DNA of 47,324 nucleotides from an uncultured Collinsella sp. (GTDB lineage: Bacteria > Actinomycetota > Coriobacteriia > Coriobacteriales > Coriobacteriaceae), in the NCBI GenBank assembly GCA_902490405.1, contig CABUDS010000015.1, forward strand, positions 1 through 47,324, in the 5' to 3' direction. This document shows, piece by piece, positions 31,172 through 39,643 of the stretch (position 1 is the stretch's first letter; each line of letters begins with the position of its first letter). Below the pieces are notes generated by a model. It was not told where the DNA came from, did no database searches, and saw only the letters and a list, made by a program, of their open reading frames with translations. Made by a program: the position numbers and the translations under genes.

Positions 31172-33436
31172 TTACTTGCGCTTGCCGCCGCCGTCACCGG
31201 GGCGACGGGAGCTACCGCCGCGCCTGCCGCCACGATTATTACCATAGCTGCCTCGGTTATCGCGACCGCCGGCACGACCGCCGCGGGAGCCGGCCTGGTT
31301 GCCGCCACGCCCGCCGCGATAGCCGCCACGGCGCTCCTCGCGGGTGTCATCGTAGTTGCGCCAGTCATCGCGACGATCGCGGCTGGCACGCGGGTCGCGA
31401 CGATCGCGCGACTCATTCGAACGACCGGAGCCGCTGCGGCCACCGTTGCCACGAGCGCCCTCGCGACGCTCGCCGCCACGGCCGCCCTCGCGACCTCCGC
31501 GCTCGTCAAAGCGCTTGCCGCCGCGGGACTCGCCGCCGCGGGCACCACGCTCGTCACGCGAACCACGGCCTTCGCCGCCACGGCGCTCATCGCGCCCGCC
31601 GCGCTCGCCATCGCGACCGGAGCGACGACGGTCACCCGAACCGCGCTTGCCACCGCGCGAACCGCGGCCCTCGTCTTCGCGCTCAACACGGCGACGACCG
31701 CCGCGGTCCTCGTCCTCGCGGCGACGGCGATGCGCCTCGCCCTGGAACTGCTTGGCACGGCGCTCGGCACGGTTGCCTCGCGGGGCCTGCTCGGCAGCGC
31801 CAGCACGCTCCTCGGCAGCTACCTCGCGAGCCACGCTTTCAACGGCCTCGTCCACGCGAGCCTGAACGCCCTCGCGCACGCGGGTCTTGCCACCACGCTT
31901 GGGACGGCTCGGGCGCTCACCGTCGCCGCGACGCTCATCGCGACCGCGGTTGGAACGACCGGCAACATCGCCGTAATCGTCGCCGTTGCGTTTGCCGTCG
32001 CGACGCGCCTGCTCAAGCTTCTTCTTGCTCTTGGACTTGCCGCGCTTGGTCTTCTTCTTCACCTTAAAGGCCGCAGGGTCGCGCTCGGGATCAACCGCGG
32101 GCGGGTTGGGACCCACATGCAGGTCGCCGGCCTCGTAGATGTCGGCGGTCTTGTCCATGAGCTTCTCGATCTCATAGAACTCATCGACGTCCTGCTCGGT
32201 CACAAACGTGATGGCCCAGCCCAGCTCACCGGCACGGCCCGTGCGGCCGATGCGGTGGATGTAATCGGTCGGCTCGGCCGGCACGTCAAAGTTCACGACA
32301 TAGCGCACGTCGCTGATGTCGATGCCGCGGGCAAGCACGTCGGTTGCCACCAGCACGTCGACGGTACCGTCGCGGAAGGCCGAGAGCGCGCGCTCGCGCT
32401 GGGCCTGGCTACGGTTGCCGTGAATCGCGGCGGCCTTGATGCCCTTACGCTCCAGACGACGGCAGCAGCTGTCGGCGCGGTGCTTGGTACGCATAAAGAC
32501 GATGGTGCGCTCCGGACCCTCCTTCTTGAGGAACTCGGGCAGCAGGTTGTTCTTGGCCTCGATGGACACCGGGAACACAAACTGGTCGACGGTGTCGGCG
32601 GTCGACGTGGCAGGCGCGATCTCCACACGGGCCGGGTCGCTCACCAGGTCGGTGATCTCGCCCACGGCCTCCTCGTCGAGCGTGGCCGAGAACAGCAGCG
32701 TCTGGCGCTCGGCCGGCGTCTCGCGCACAATACGGCGAACGGCGGGCAAAAAGCCCATGTCGAGCATGCGGTCGGCCTCGTCCAGAACCAGCACCTTGAC
32801 CTCGTTCAGGTGGCAGGCTCCCTGCTCGATCAGATCGACCAGACGGCCCGGCGTGGCGACCAGGATGTCGCAGCCGTACTTGAGGGCCGCGGTCTGGGGC
32901 TTGTAGCTCACGCCGCCCACGACGGTCACGGCAACATGGCCCGTAACGTCGGCGATCTTGCTCGCGACCTCGTCAATCTGCTGTGCGAGCTCGCGCGTGG
33001 GGGTGATGACGAGCATCACGGGACCGCGGCCGTTGCCCTCGGGCTTTTTAGCACCGCGACGGCGGTTGCGGCCGCCGCGCTCGCGCACGGGTTTGGGAGG
33101 AGCGATGTGCTCCAGATTGTTCATAGTCGGCAGCAAAAAGGCGGCCGTCTTGCCGGTGCCGGTCTGAGCGGCGGCAAGCAGGTCACGACCCTCGAGCACC
33201 ACGGGGATCGAGCCAGCCTGGACAGGCGTCGGCGCCGTGTAGCCCAGGTTCTCGATAGCACGAAGCATCTCGTCCGAAAGTCCCAGCTCGTCAAAGGCGG
33301 GCAGACTATCGGTAGCGGACTCGACGGCCTGGGCGGCATTTGCCTCATCGGCGGCATCGAAGGCAGCCTGGGTCATGGCCTCGCGGGCCTCGTCCAGAAT
33401 CTCGGCGTCCGTGACGTCGGATACAGAATTACGCAT
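31172..33436 (-). CDS. DEAD-box ATP-dependent RNA helicase with long RG-rich tail
   Basis: 754 aa. Helicase core (about 45-410) with Q-motif PTPVQ, motif I AQTGTGKT, PTRELAQQ, DEAD in LDEADRMLDMGF, SAT, and HRIGRTGR. The remaining 330 residues are low-complexity Arg/Gly/Asp/Glu repeats (RGG, RGGRGG, SRDERG types), a basic unstructured RNA-binding tail. Such enzymes (RhlE/CsdA-like) unwind RNA in ribosome assembly and decay. ATG at 33436 is chosen because AAGGAA lies 9 nt upstream; a 12-aa extension is possible. The tail is longer than in most bacterial DEAD-box proteins and its repeated codons create long false frames on the opposite strand. Confidence 0.92.
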   Translation of the reverse strand: MRNSVSDVTDAEILDEAREAMTQAAFDAADEANAAQAVESATDSLPAFDELGLSDEMLRAIENLGYTAPTPVQAGSIPVVLEGRDLLAAAQTGTGKTAAFLLPTMNNLEHIAPPKPVRERGGRNRRRGAKKPEGNGRGPVMLVITPTRELAQQIDEVASKIADVTGHVAVTVVGGVSYKPQTAALKYGCDILVATPGRLVDLIEQGACHLNEVKVLVLDEADRMLDMGFLPAVRRIVRETPAERQTLLFSATLDEEAVGEITDLVSDPARVEIAPATSTADTVDQFVFPVSIEAKNNLLPEFLKKEGPERTIVFMRTKHRADSCCRRLERKGIKAAAIHGNRSQAQRERALSAFRDGTVDVLVATDVLARGIDISDVRYVVNFDVPAEPTDYIHRIGRTGRAGELGWAITFVTEQDVDEFYEIEKLMDKTADIYEAGDLHVGPNPPAVDPERDPAAFKVKKKTKRGKSKSKKKLEQARRDGKRNGDDYGDVAGRSNRGRDERRGDGERPSRPKRGGKTRVREGVQARVDEAVESVAREVAAEERAGAAEQAPRGNRAERRAKQFQGEAHRRRREDEDRGGRRRVEREDEGRGSRGGKRGSGDRRRSGRDGERGGRDERRGGEGRGSRDERGARGGESRGGKRFDERGGREGGRGGERREGARGNGGRSGSGRSNESRDRRDPRASRDRRDDWRNYDDTREERRGGYRGGRGGNQAGSRGGRAGGRDNRGSYGNNRGGRRGGSSRRPGDGGGKRK

Positions 33437-33708
33437 ATGTTGTTGTTCCTTATCTGCACGCGTTATGGGCACGGCATGCGGCCGCGCGGGCGTGCTTGGT
33501 AGTGCGCTAATACATACAAAAACAGGTGCGCACAGAGAGGACGTTGCTCAGCACGCTGGCGATCGCTTTGGCAGCCCTATCACGCGCCGTCCAGACGCAG
33601 CGGCCCTAAGCGATGGAGCAGATTCGCCGCCGGTTAGTATACCCGCGCTTCGCATGCCCCCACGTAAACCACAGATGACGAGGCGGACGGGGCGGGTCTG
33701 GGCCAATT

Positions 33709-33765
33709 GTCTCAATCTGTAACAGTTACGAGACAAAACCGGGTCTACACGTTACAGATTGAGAC
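33709..33765. repeat. 57-bp palindromic element 1
   Basis: Arms GTCTCAATCTGTAAC / GTTACAGATTGAGAC (perfect, 15 bp) around a 27-nt core. The core resembles the reverse complement of the core of element 8, so it appears flipped. It lies between the DEAD-box gene and copA; the rest of 33437-33996 holds element 2 and the copA promoter. Confidence 0.9.
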
Positions 33766-33788
33766 GAACTCAAACATCGCAAAACATA

Positions 33789-33845
33789 ATCTCGATCTGT
33801 AACAGTTAGAGGTCATTTTCCCCGCTAGATGTTACAGATCGAGAT
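33789..33845. repeat. 57-bp palindromic element 2
   Basis: Arms ATCTCGATCTGTAAC / GTTACAGATCGAGAT (perfect, 15 bp), 27-nt core, starting exactly 80 bp after element 1. A decayed ATCTGTAGC at 33884 may be the remains of a further half. Confidence 0.9.
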
Positions 33846-33921
33846 GTTTGACATGAGCTGCCAACGATTGAGCAGCCACCCGCATCTGTAGCGAAATGTC
33901 ATACATTCTCATCTCCACTGG

Positions 33922-33949
33922 ACACCCCCAGGGGGTATGGGTGTATAGT
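33922..33949 (+). promoter_or_regulatory. CsoR-type operator and -10 box of the copper operon
   Basis: ACACCCCCAGGGGGTAT (33922-33938) is a G/C-tract palindrome of the kind bound by CsoR, followed by TATAGT (33944-33949). TGGACA at 33919 could be the -35 with a 19-bp spacer, placing the operator across the promoter. The csoR gene of the same cluster is the likely regulator, releasing on Cu(I). Confidence 0.7.
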
Positions 33950-33996
33950 ATCGGCAGGTTAACAATTCAAACACTACGCCACAGAAAGGAGAAGCC

Positions 33997-36339
33997 ATGG
34001 CTCAAGATAAGTTCGATGTGGGCGGCATGACATGCGCCGCCTGTCAGGCGCACGTGGACCGTGCCGTGAGCAAGCTCGACGGCGTCCAAAGCGTCGCGGT
34101 CAACCTACTCGCCGGTTCCATGATGGTCGACTACGACCCCGCGCAGGTCTCCCCCGACGATATCTGCACCGCTGTCGACCGCGCAGGCTACTCGGCCTCG
34201 CCCGTCGATGCGGGCACCGGTGCCGCCGGCTCAAACGGCAGCACGCAAGCCAGATCCGGCGCCACCCATATGGAATCGCCCACCAAAAAGCTAGAGGCCA
34301 CTGCCTCCGCCATGCGCACCCGTCTCATCATCTCAATCATCTTTCTCATTCCGCTGTTCTACATAGGCATGGGACACATGCTCGGCTGGCCGCTGCCCAG
34401 CATCTTCACCGACCACATCCACAGCATGACGCTCGCCCTCACCGAGCTTGTCCTGCTCATCCCCATCGTCTACGTCAACGACGCGTACTTTATCAACGGC
34501 TTCAAATCACTCGCGCACGGCGCGCCCACCATGGACGCTCTCATCGCCGTCGGTGCCACCGCTTCCGTCGCCTGGTCGCTCTACGCCATGTTCATCATGG
34601 CCGACCAGCTAGCCGCGGGTCAGGTGCACGAGGCCATGATGACGAGCATGGACAATCTCTATTTTGAGAGCGCCGGCACGATCCTGTCGCTCGTCACCGT
34701 GGGCAAATACCTCGAGACGCGCAGCAAGTCCAAAACTGGCGGCGCCATCGAGGCGTTGATCGACCTAGCGCCCAAGACCGCGACCGTCGTGGCAGAGGAC
34801 GGCAGCGAGACCACCGTCGACGTCGACAGCATCCTTCCCGGCCAGGTCTTGCGCGTGCGCCCCGGGGAGTCCATTCCCGTCGATGGCGTAGTGCTCGAGG
34901 GCAGCTCGGCCGTAGACGAGAGCGCACTCACCGGCGAGTCCATCCCCGTAGAAAAGGCTGCCGGCGACACCGTCAACGCCGCCACGGTCAACCGCACCGG
35001 ATCGTTTACCTTCCGTGCCACACGCGTGGGCGCCGACACGTCGCTTGCCAAGATCATCCAGCTCGTCGAGGACGCCAACGCCACCAAGGCGCCCATCGCC
35101 CGCCTGGCCGACAGGGTCGCCGGCGTGTTCGTGCCCGTGGTGTTCGTGATTTCGGCCGTGACCTTTGCGGTGTGGATGGCACTGACCGGCAGCATAAACG
35201 AGGCGCTCACCTCCGCCGTGGCCGTGCTGGTGATCAGCTGTCCGTGCGCACTGGGTCTGGCAACGCCCGTCGCCATTATGGTGGGCACCGGCAAGGGCGC
35301 CGAAATGGGCATTCTGTTTAAGAGCGCCGAGGCGCTAGAGAACCTGCGCAGCGTGGGCACCGTGATACTCGACAAGACGGGCACGGTCACCCGCGGCAAG
35401 CCGGCCGTGACCGACATTGTGGTGGCCACGCGCGCCGACGGCTCGCCCGCCATGAGCGAAAAGGCGCTGCTCAAGCTGGCCGCCGCGCTGGAGCGCTCGA
35501 GCGAGCACCCGCTGGCCGAGGCGATTATGGCCGAGTGCGAGTCGCGCGGAATCGTCGCGCGCATGGTCGAGGACTTTGCCGCCGTGCCCGGGCGAGGCGT
35601 TACGGCACGCGAGGGGCAAAACGCCATTGCAGCCGGCAACGCACGCCTGATGGACGAGCTGGGCGCGAAGGTGCCCGCCGGCCTTGCCGAACAGTTCGCC
35701 GCCGAGGGTAAGACGCCACTGTTCTTTGCCAAGAACGGTGAGCTCGTCGGTACCATCGCCGTGGCTGACGAGGTCAAGGAAACAAGTGCTGAGGCCATCG
35801 CCGCGCTGCGTTCGCTCGGCGTTGACGTGCGCATGCTCACCGGCGACAACCGCGTGACGGCCGAAGCAATCGCCCGCCGCGTGAGACTGAACAGCAAGCA
35901 GGTCATCGCCGACGTCCTCCCCGCCGACAAGGAGCGCCACGTGCGCGAGCTGCAGAATGCGGGCAGCATGGTCGCCATGGTGGGCGACGGCATCAACGAC
36001 TCTCCCGCCCTGGCGCGCGCCGACGTGGGCCTTGCCATCGGCACCGGTGCCGACATCGCCAAAGAGGGGGCAGATGTAGTGCTCATGCGCAGCGACCTCA
36101 TGGATGTTGCGCGGGCCATCGAACTTTCGCGCGCCACGATCCGCAACATCAAGCAGGACCTGTTCTGGGCACTGTTCTACAACGGCATCGGCATTCCGCT
36201 GGCGGCGGGCGTGTTCTTCCCGCTCACCGGCTGGCAACTCTCGCCGATGTTTGGCGCCGCGGCCATGAGTCTGTCGAGCGTCTGCGTCGTGTCCAATGCA
36301 CTGCGCCTAAAATCCTTTAAACCTAAAGTGGCAAAATAG
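33997..36339 (+). CDS. copA: copper-exporting P1B-type ATPase CopA
   Basis: 780-aa membrane ATPase pumping Cu(I) out of the cytoplasm. One N-terminal HMA domain (GMTCAAC, residues 10-16), membrane segments, TGE in ALTGESIP, metal-site CPC in ISCPCALG (about 414), phosphorylated Asp in DKTGTVT (about 458), and hinge GDGINDSPAL (about 662). The CPC and the rest of the set fit Cu(I) rather than Zn/Cd pumps. ATG follows AAAGGAG. It is first in copA-copZ-csoR with a CsoR-type operator upstream. Confidence 0.94.
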   Translation: MAQDKFDVGGMTCAACQAHVDRAVSKLDGVQSVAVNLLAGSMMVDYDPAQVSPDDICTAVDRAGYSASPVDAGTGAAGSNGSTQARSGATHMESPTKKLEATASAMRTRLIISIIFLIPLFYIGMGHMLGWPLPSIFTDHIHSMTLALTELVLLIPIVYVNDAYFINGFKSLAHGAPTMDALIAVGATASVAWSLYAMFIMADQLAAGQVHEAMMTSMDNLYFESAGTILSLVTVGKYLETRSKSKTGGAIEALIDLAPKTATVVAEDGSETTVDVDSILPGQVLRVRPGESIPVDGVVLEGSSAVDESALTGESIPVEKAAGDTVNAATVNRTGSFTFRATRVGADTSLAKIIQLVEDANATKAPIARLADRVAGVFVPVVFVISAVTFAVWMALTGSINEALTSAVAVLVISCPCALGLATPVAIMVGTGKGAEMGILFKSAEALENLRSVGTVILDKTGTVTRGKPAVTDIVVATRADGSPAMSEKALLKLAAALERSSEHPLAEAIMAECESRGIVARMVEDFAAVPGRGVTAREGQNAIAAGNARLMDELGAKVPAGLAEQFAAEGKTPLFFAKNGELVGTIAVADEVKETSAEAIAALRSLGVDVRMLTGDNRVTAEAIARRVRLNSKQVIADVLPADKERHVRELQNAGSMVAMVGDGINDSPALARADVGLAIGTGADIAKEGADVVLMRSDLMDVARAIELSRATIRNIKQDLFWALFYNGIGIPLAAGVFFPLTGWQLSPMFGAAAMSLSSVCVVSNALRLKSFKPKVAK

Positions 36340-36405
36340 GCTCACCATTACGTCCATTTAGAACGGGTTGTGCAGGTGGCCGCGTTTGAGCTGTAAGAGG
36401 AGCGA

Positions 36406-36423
36406 CGCGTACTTTGGTACGCG
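36406..36423 (+). promoter_or_regulatory. hairpin between copA and copZ
   Basis: CGCGTAC, loop TTTG, GTACGCG, a perfect 7-bp stem in the 147-bp gap, flanked by repeated GAGCGACG. It may stabilise or process the copA-copZ message; no T-run follows. Confidence 0.4.
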
Positions 36424-36486
36424 AGCGACGGTTTGAAGGTCAAGGTCGGGTGCCTGGGAAAGCCGACACAACAGAGAGGAATACCC

Positions 36487-36708
36487 ATGCGTTACACAAT
36501 CAAGACTTCCGGACTTATGTGCGGCCACTGCGACGCCACTGTCGAAACTGCGCTGCTCAATGTGGTCGGCGTGACCGACGCCGACGCCGATCACGAGACT
36601 CAGACCGTCCAGGTGGAGTGCGCCGACACCGTGACCGCCGAGCAGCTCGCTGCCGCCGTCGAGGGCGCCGGCGAGAAGTTCCATGCCCTTTCGGTGACCG
36701 CTGCCTAA
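36487..36708 (+). CDS. copZ: HMA-domain copper chaperone
   Basis: 73-aa single-domain heavy-metal-binding protein with MCGHC (Cys 12 and 15), the Cu(I)-binding motif (MxCxxC). It would hand copper to CopA and CsoR in the cytoplasm. ATG at 36487 follows GAGAGGA; an in-frame extension to 36433 lacks family sequence. Confidence 0.9.
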   Translation: MRYTIKTSGLMCGHCDATVETALLNVVGVTDADADHETQTVQVECADTVTAEQLAAAVEGAGEKFHALSVTAA

Positions 36709-36756
36709 CGCTGTCGAAGACATCTGCCCCTTATCGATCAGAAACGAGGACCCGCC

Positions 36757-37029
36757 ATGATGGCAGACCATAAATCGGTGACCCGCATGCTCAAGACGGC
36801 ACGCGGTCAGATCGACGGCATCCTGCGGATGGTCGAGGAGGACCGCTACTGCGTCGATATCTCCACGCAGCTCATGGCCACACAGGCGCTCCTCGCGCGC
36901 ATCAACGCCGACGTGCTCAAGGCACATATCGAGGGCTGCGTGACTTCGGCAATCGAATCGGGCGACGAAGACCTCAAAGCCGCCAAACTCGCCGAGATCG
37001 AACGCGTCGTCGACAAGCTCTCCAAGTAA
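36757..37029 (+). CDS. csoR: CsoR-family copper-sensing repressor
   Basis: 90-aa all-helical DUF156 protein. The Cu(I) ligands Cys32 (RYCVDIS), His57 (KAHIEGC) and Cys61 match the Cys-His-Cys set of CsoR; RcnR and FrmR use different sets. It should repress the operator before copA. Two adjacent ATG codons (36757, 36760) follow CGAGGA. Last gene of the copper operon. Confidence 0.92.
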   Translation: MMADHKSVTRMLKTARGQIDGILRMVEEDRYCVDISTQLMATQALLARINADVLKAHIEGCVTSAIESGDEDLKAAKLAEIERVVDKLSK

Positions 37030-37039
37030 TTGGGGCATT

Positions 37040-37120
37040 GGGGACAGACTTCTTTGCACCATCTTGGTGTTCCGGGGACAGGTACGTTTGCACCACCTTG
37101 GTGCAGATTGACCTGTCCCC
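37040..37120 (+). repeat. GGGGACAG...TTTGCACCA tandem repeat with terminal inversion
   Basis: Two related units, GGGGACAGACTTCTTTGCAC (from 37040) and GGGGACAGGTACGTTTGCAC (from 37074), each followed by CA and a small TGCACCA/TGGTG hairpin. The second closes with the inverted ACCTGTCCCC (37111-37120), giving a nested stem (GGGGACAGGT/ACCTGTCCCC outside TGCACCA/TGGTGCA). Confidence 0.7.
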
Positions 37121-37175
37121 CTTGCTCTAAATCGGGTATAAAGGCGTGCAGCATATCGAACGAAAGGCAATTTGC

Positions 37176-37649
37176 ATGAATGACTTTATGAAGGGCCGCA
37201 ATGGCGCCGATGAGCTCACCATCGTGATGGGCTTTGTCGGCATCGTCATCGCGATGATCGGATCGATAGCCCATATCCAGTGGCTCAGCTGGATTGCCAT
37301 CGCCGTAATCGTGATTGGCGTGCTGCGCGGCCTGTCCAAAAACATCGACGCACGTCGCAAGGAAAACGCGGCCTTTGTCGCCGCGACCGCTAACGTCCCC
37401 GGCCTGGGCAAGTTCGTAGCGAGCTTGGGTAGCGGCGCCGCGGCTGCCAACGCCTCGCGCACGGCCGGTACCAGCAAGGAAGACTTTGAGCGTGCCAAGC
37501 GCACGGCCAAGAAGATGTGGAAGGGTCGCAAGACCACGGCATACCTCAAGTGCCCCAACTGCGGCCAGATGCTCTCCGTCCCCAAGGGCAAAGGCAAGAT
37601 CCGCGTCACCTGCCCCAAGTGCCACGCCAAGATGGAAACCCGCTCCTAG
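37176..37649 (+). CDS. small membrane protein with C-terminal zinc ribbon
   Basis: 157 aa. Two membrane helices (about 14-32 and 35-52), a Lys/Arg-rich linker, and a zinc-ribbon with CPNCG and CPKCH near the C-terminus (about 124 and 147). ATG at 37176 is chosen because AAAGG lies 10 nt upstream; TATAAA at 37136 could be its -10. Function is not recognised. The ribbon would face the cytoplasm if the two helices form a hairpin. It ends before a bidirectional terminator. Confidence 0.75.
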   Translation: MNDFMKGRNGADELTIVMGFVGIVIAMIGSIAHIQWLSWIAIAVIVIGVLRGLSKNIDARRKENAAFVAATANVPGLGKFVASLGSGAAAANASRTAGTSKEDFERAKRTAKKMWKGRKTTAYLKCPNCGQMLSVPKGKGKIRVTCPKCHAKMETRS

Positions 37650-37712
37650 CGCCCGCACGCGGGACAAATTAATCAGGTTTGTTTGTCCCAAATCTTAAGT
37701 ATTTGTTCGATA

Positions 37713-37749
37713 AAAAAGCCGAGGCCTCGTGTTGAGACCTCGGCTTTTT
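37713..37749. terminator. bidirectional intrinsic terminator
   Basis: AAAAAGCCGAGG and CCTCGGCTTTTT are perfect 12-bp arms with a 13-nt loop, A-rich on one side and T-rich on the other. It can stop the plus-strand zinc-ribbon gene and the minus-strand amidohydrolase gene. Confidence 0.9.
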
Positions 37750-37782
37750 GTATGCGGCAACGGAGCTGCACCTTTGTCACAT

Positions 37783-39153
37783 CTACGCCAAACCGTCGCG
37801 GGCCAGCTCCTCGGCCAGCGCTTCGGCAGGCATGGCCATAATCGCGTCGAGCTCGGCGTCCACCTCGGGAATACGCTTCACCTTGAGCTTGCGTATCAGA
37901 TCGCCGCGACACATCACATGCATCGGCTCACGCAGAGCGCACAGGTCAGCGAGCGGGTTCTCGCGCGTCACCAGGATATCGGCCGCCTTGCCGCACTCGA
38001 TCGTGCCGGTCTCGTCACCCAGGCCCAGTAGCTCAGCATTGACCTGCGTAGCCGTATGCAACGCAAACGTGTTGCTCACACCCACGTACTTGGCAAAATA
38101 AGCCACCTCGCGCCACATGTCGTACTGGGTCACGAACGGGCAGCTCGAGTCCGTGCCCAGGCCCACCTTAATGCCGGCTTCCAGCGCCGCACGAGCGCTC
38201 TCGATAATGCCCGAGCACACGATGTCGCCGTTCTTCTTTTGCGTGTCGGTCGAATGGGTCTTTCCCGGATCGAGCAGTACAAACGGCAGCGCCGGACTAA
38301 TCGTGCAGGTCACACTCGGCGCACGTCCCTCGAGCTGTGTTCCCGCGGCGCCGCGGTACAGCTCCAGAATCTCGGAGGTCATCGGAGCGCCGTGCTCGAT
38401 TGTGTCGACGCCGGCCTGAAGCGCGGCCTTCACACCTTCGGTGCTCTCGACATGGGCCATGACCGGAAGGCCAACCTCGTGCGCCGCCTTGCACGCCGCC
38501 GCGGCGACACCGACCGGCATGCGCAGCACGCCAGGCTCGCCTACTTCGGTCGCGTCGAACACGCCGCCCGTCACGAACAGCTTGATGACGTCGGCGCCGC
38601 GCGCATACAGATCGCGCACCTGCTCGGCTGCCTCGACGGGGCTGTTGGCCACCTGGGCGAACAAGCCCGCGCCATGGCCGCCCGGCACCGTGACGCCCGT
38701 TCCCGGCGCTACCAGGCGCGGACCCTGATACTTGCCGGCATCGATAGCGTCACGCACGGCAATGTCGGCAAACAGCGGGTCGCCCGCGCCGCGCACCGTG
38801 GTCACGCCGCTTGCCAGCTGCTGCTGGGCACTGCCCTTGAGGATATGGCGCACGACGGCGCGGCCCACGGGATTGTCGAGCTTCTTCATCAGCGCGCCCG
38901 CATCGCCCGCTGAGACTGGCTTGCCCGAACCGCACAGATGCACGTGCATGTTGATGAGGCCCGGCATGAGATACGCCCCTGCCAGGTCGATGACCTCGGC
39001 ACCTGCAGGCGCCTGCGCCACAGCACTCGGTCCCATCCAGGTGATGATGCCACGCTCGACGGCCACGGCCATATCGGGCTGCGGCTCCATATGTTCCGAA
39101 CCATCCAGAACGGTCGCATTGACAAACAACGTGGAACGATCGGCAGACGCCAT
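37783..39153 (-). CDS. amidohydrolase-family protein (imidazolonepropionase/prolidase-like)
   Basis: 456-aa cytosolic metallo-hydrolase. Metal ligands: MHVHL (HxH), VIKLF (carboxylated Lys), VMAHVES, TIEHG and GTDSS (final Asp). The N- and C-terminal strands form the small beta domain. Of the COG1228 subgroup, whose members hydrolyse cyclic amides or Xaa-Pro dipeptides; the substrate is not clear here. ATG at 39153 follows GGGAGGAG by 7 nt. It is single-gene; the 490 bp upstream hold palindromic elements 3-6. Confidence 0.85.
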   Translation of the reverse strand: MASADRSTLFVNATVLDGSEHMEPQPDMAVAVERGIITWMGPSAVAQAPAGAEVIDLAGAYLMPGLINMHVHLCGSGKPVSAGDAGALMKKLDNPVGRAVVRHILKGSAQQQLASGVTTVRGAGDPLFADIAVRDAIDAGKYQGPRLVAPGTGVTVPGGHGAGLFAQVANSPVEAAEQVRDLYARGADVIKLFVTGGVFDATEVGEPGVLRMPVGVAAAACKAAHEVGLPVMAHVESTEGVKAALQAGVDTIEHGAPMTSEILELYRGAAGTQLEGRAPSVTCTISPALPFVLLDPGKTHSTDTQKKNGDIVCSGIIESARAALEAGIKVGLGTDSSCPFVTQYDMWREVAYFAKYVGVSNTFALHTATQVNAELLGLGDETGTIECGKAADILVTRENPLADLCALREPMHVMCRGDLIRKLKVKRIPEVDAELDAIMAMPAEALAEELARDGLA

Positions 39154-39304
39154 ATCGAGCTCCTCCCTCACGATTAACTTGAACATTTGTCCATTATTAC
39201 CCAGCACGGCAGGATTGCTGCGGACATATCGGCTAACGGGAGGAAGAGAAGGGCGTGAGGACGAACAGACCAGTGCAGCGACGCTTCGGTCGTTCCAGCA
39301 AAAT

Positions 39305-39361
39305 GTCTTGATCTGTAACAGATAGACCGTCTTTACCCTTCCAAATGTTACAGATCGAGAT
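39305..39361. repeat. 57-bp palindromic element 3
   Basis: Left arm GTCTTGATCTGTAAC, right arm GTTACAGATCGAGAT; 27-nt core with CTTTACCC. First of four in the array downstream of the nuclease-like gene. Confidence 0.9.
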
Positions 39362-39385
39362 CTTTCGGCACCGCGTCCAACCTTT

Positions 39386-39442
39386 GTCTCAATCTGTAAC
39401 AGTTTGGTCGAATTTTGGCCGTTAGATGTTACAGATCGAGAT
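39386..39442. repeat. 57-bp palindromic element 4
   Basis: Left arm GTCTCAATCTGTAAC, right arm GTTACAGATCGAGAT; 27-nt core with AATTTTGGCC. Starts 81 bp after element 3. Confidence 0.9.
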
Positions 39443-39465
39443 ATTCTCCAGCCCTGTCGTCAAAC

Positions 39466-39522
39466 GTCTAAATCTGTAACAGGTAGACAGGTTTTCGGCC
39501 TCTAGATGTTACAGATTGAGAT
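39466..39522. repeat. 57-bp palindromic element 5
   Basis: Left arm GTCTAAATCTGTAAC, right arm GTTACAGATTGAGAT; 27-nt core with GGTTTTCGGCC. Starts 80 bp after element 4. Confidence 0.9.
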
Positions 39523-39545
39523 CTTTTAGCGGTAGCCAACCTTCC

Positions 39546-39602
39546 GTCTCAATCTGTAACAGTTACGAGGCCAAACGGTCCCTTGTTGTTACAGATTGAG
39601 AC
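39546..39602. repeat. 57-bp palindromic element 6
   Basis: Arms GTCTCAATCTGTAAC / GTTACAGATTGAGAC (perfect); 27-nt core beginning AGTTACGAG as in element 1, so flipped relative to 3-5. Starts 80 bp after element 5 and ends 41 bp before the stop of the nuclease-like gene. Confidence 0.9.
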
Positions 39603-39643
39603 AAACTCGGCAGGAACAACCACCTTCGCGTCAGTTGCACCCC

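Noticed and set aside
30959..33502. An 847-codon plus-strand frame rich in Ala, Thr and Leu
   Set aside because: It is the complement of the DEAD-box helicase and its Arg/Gly repeat tail.
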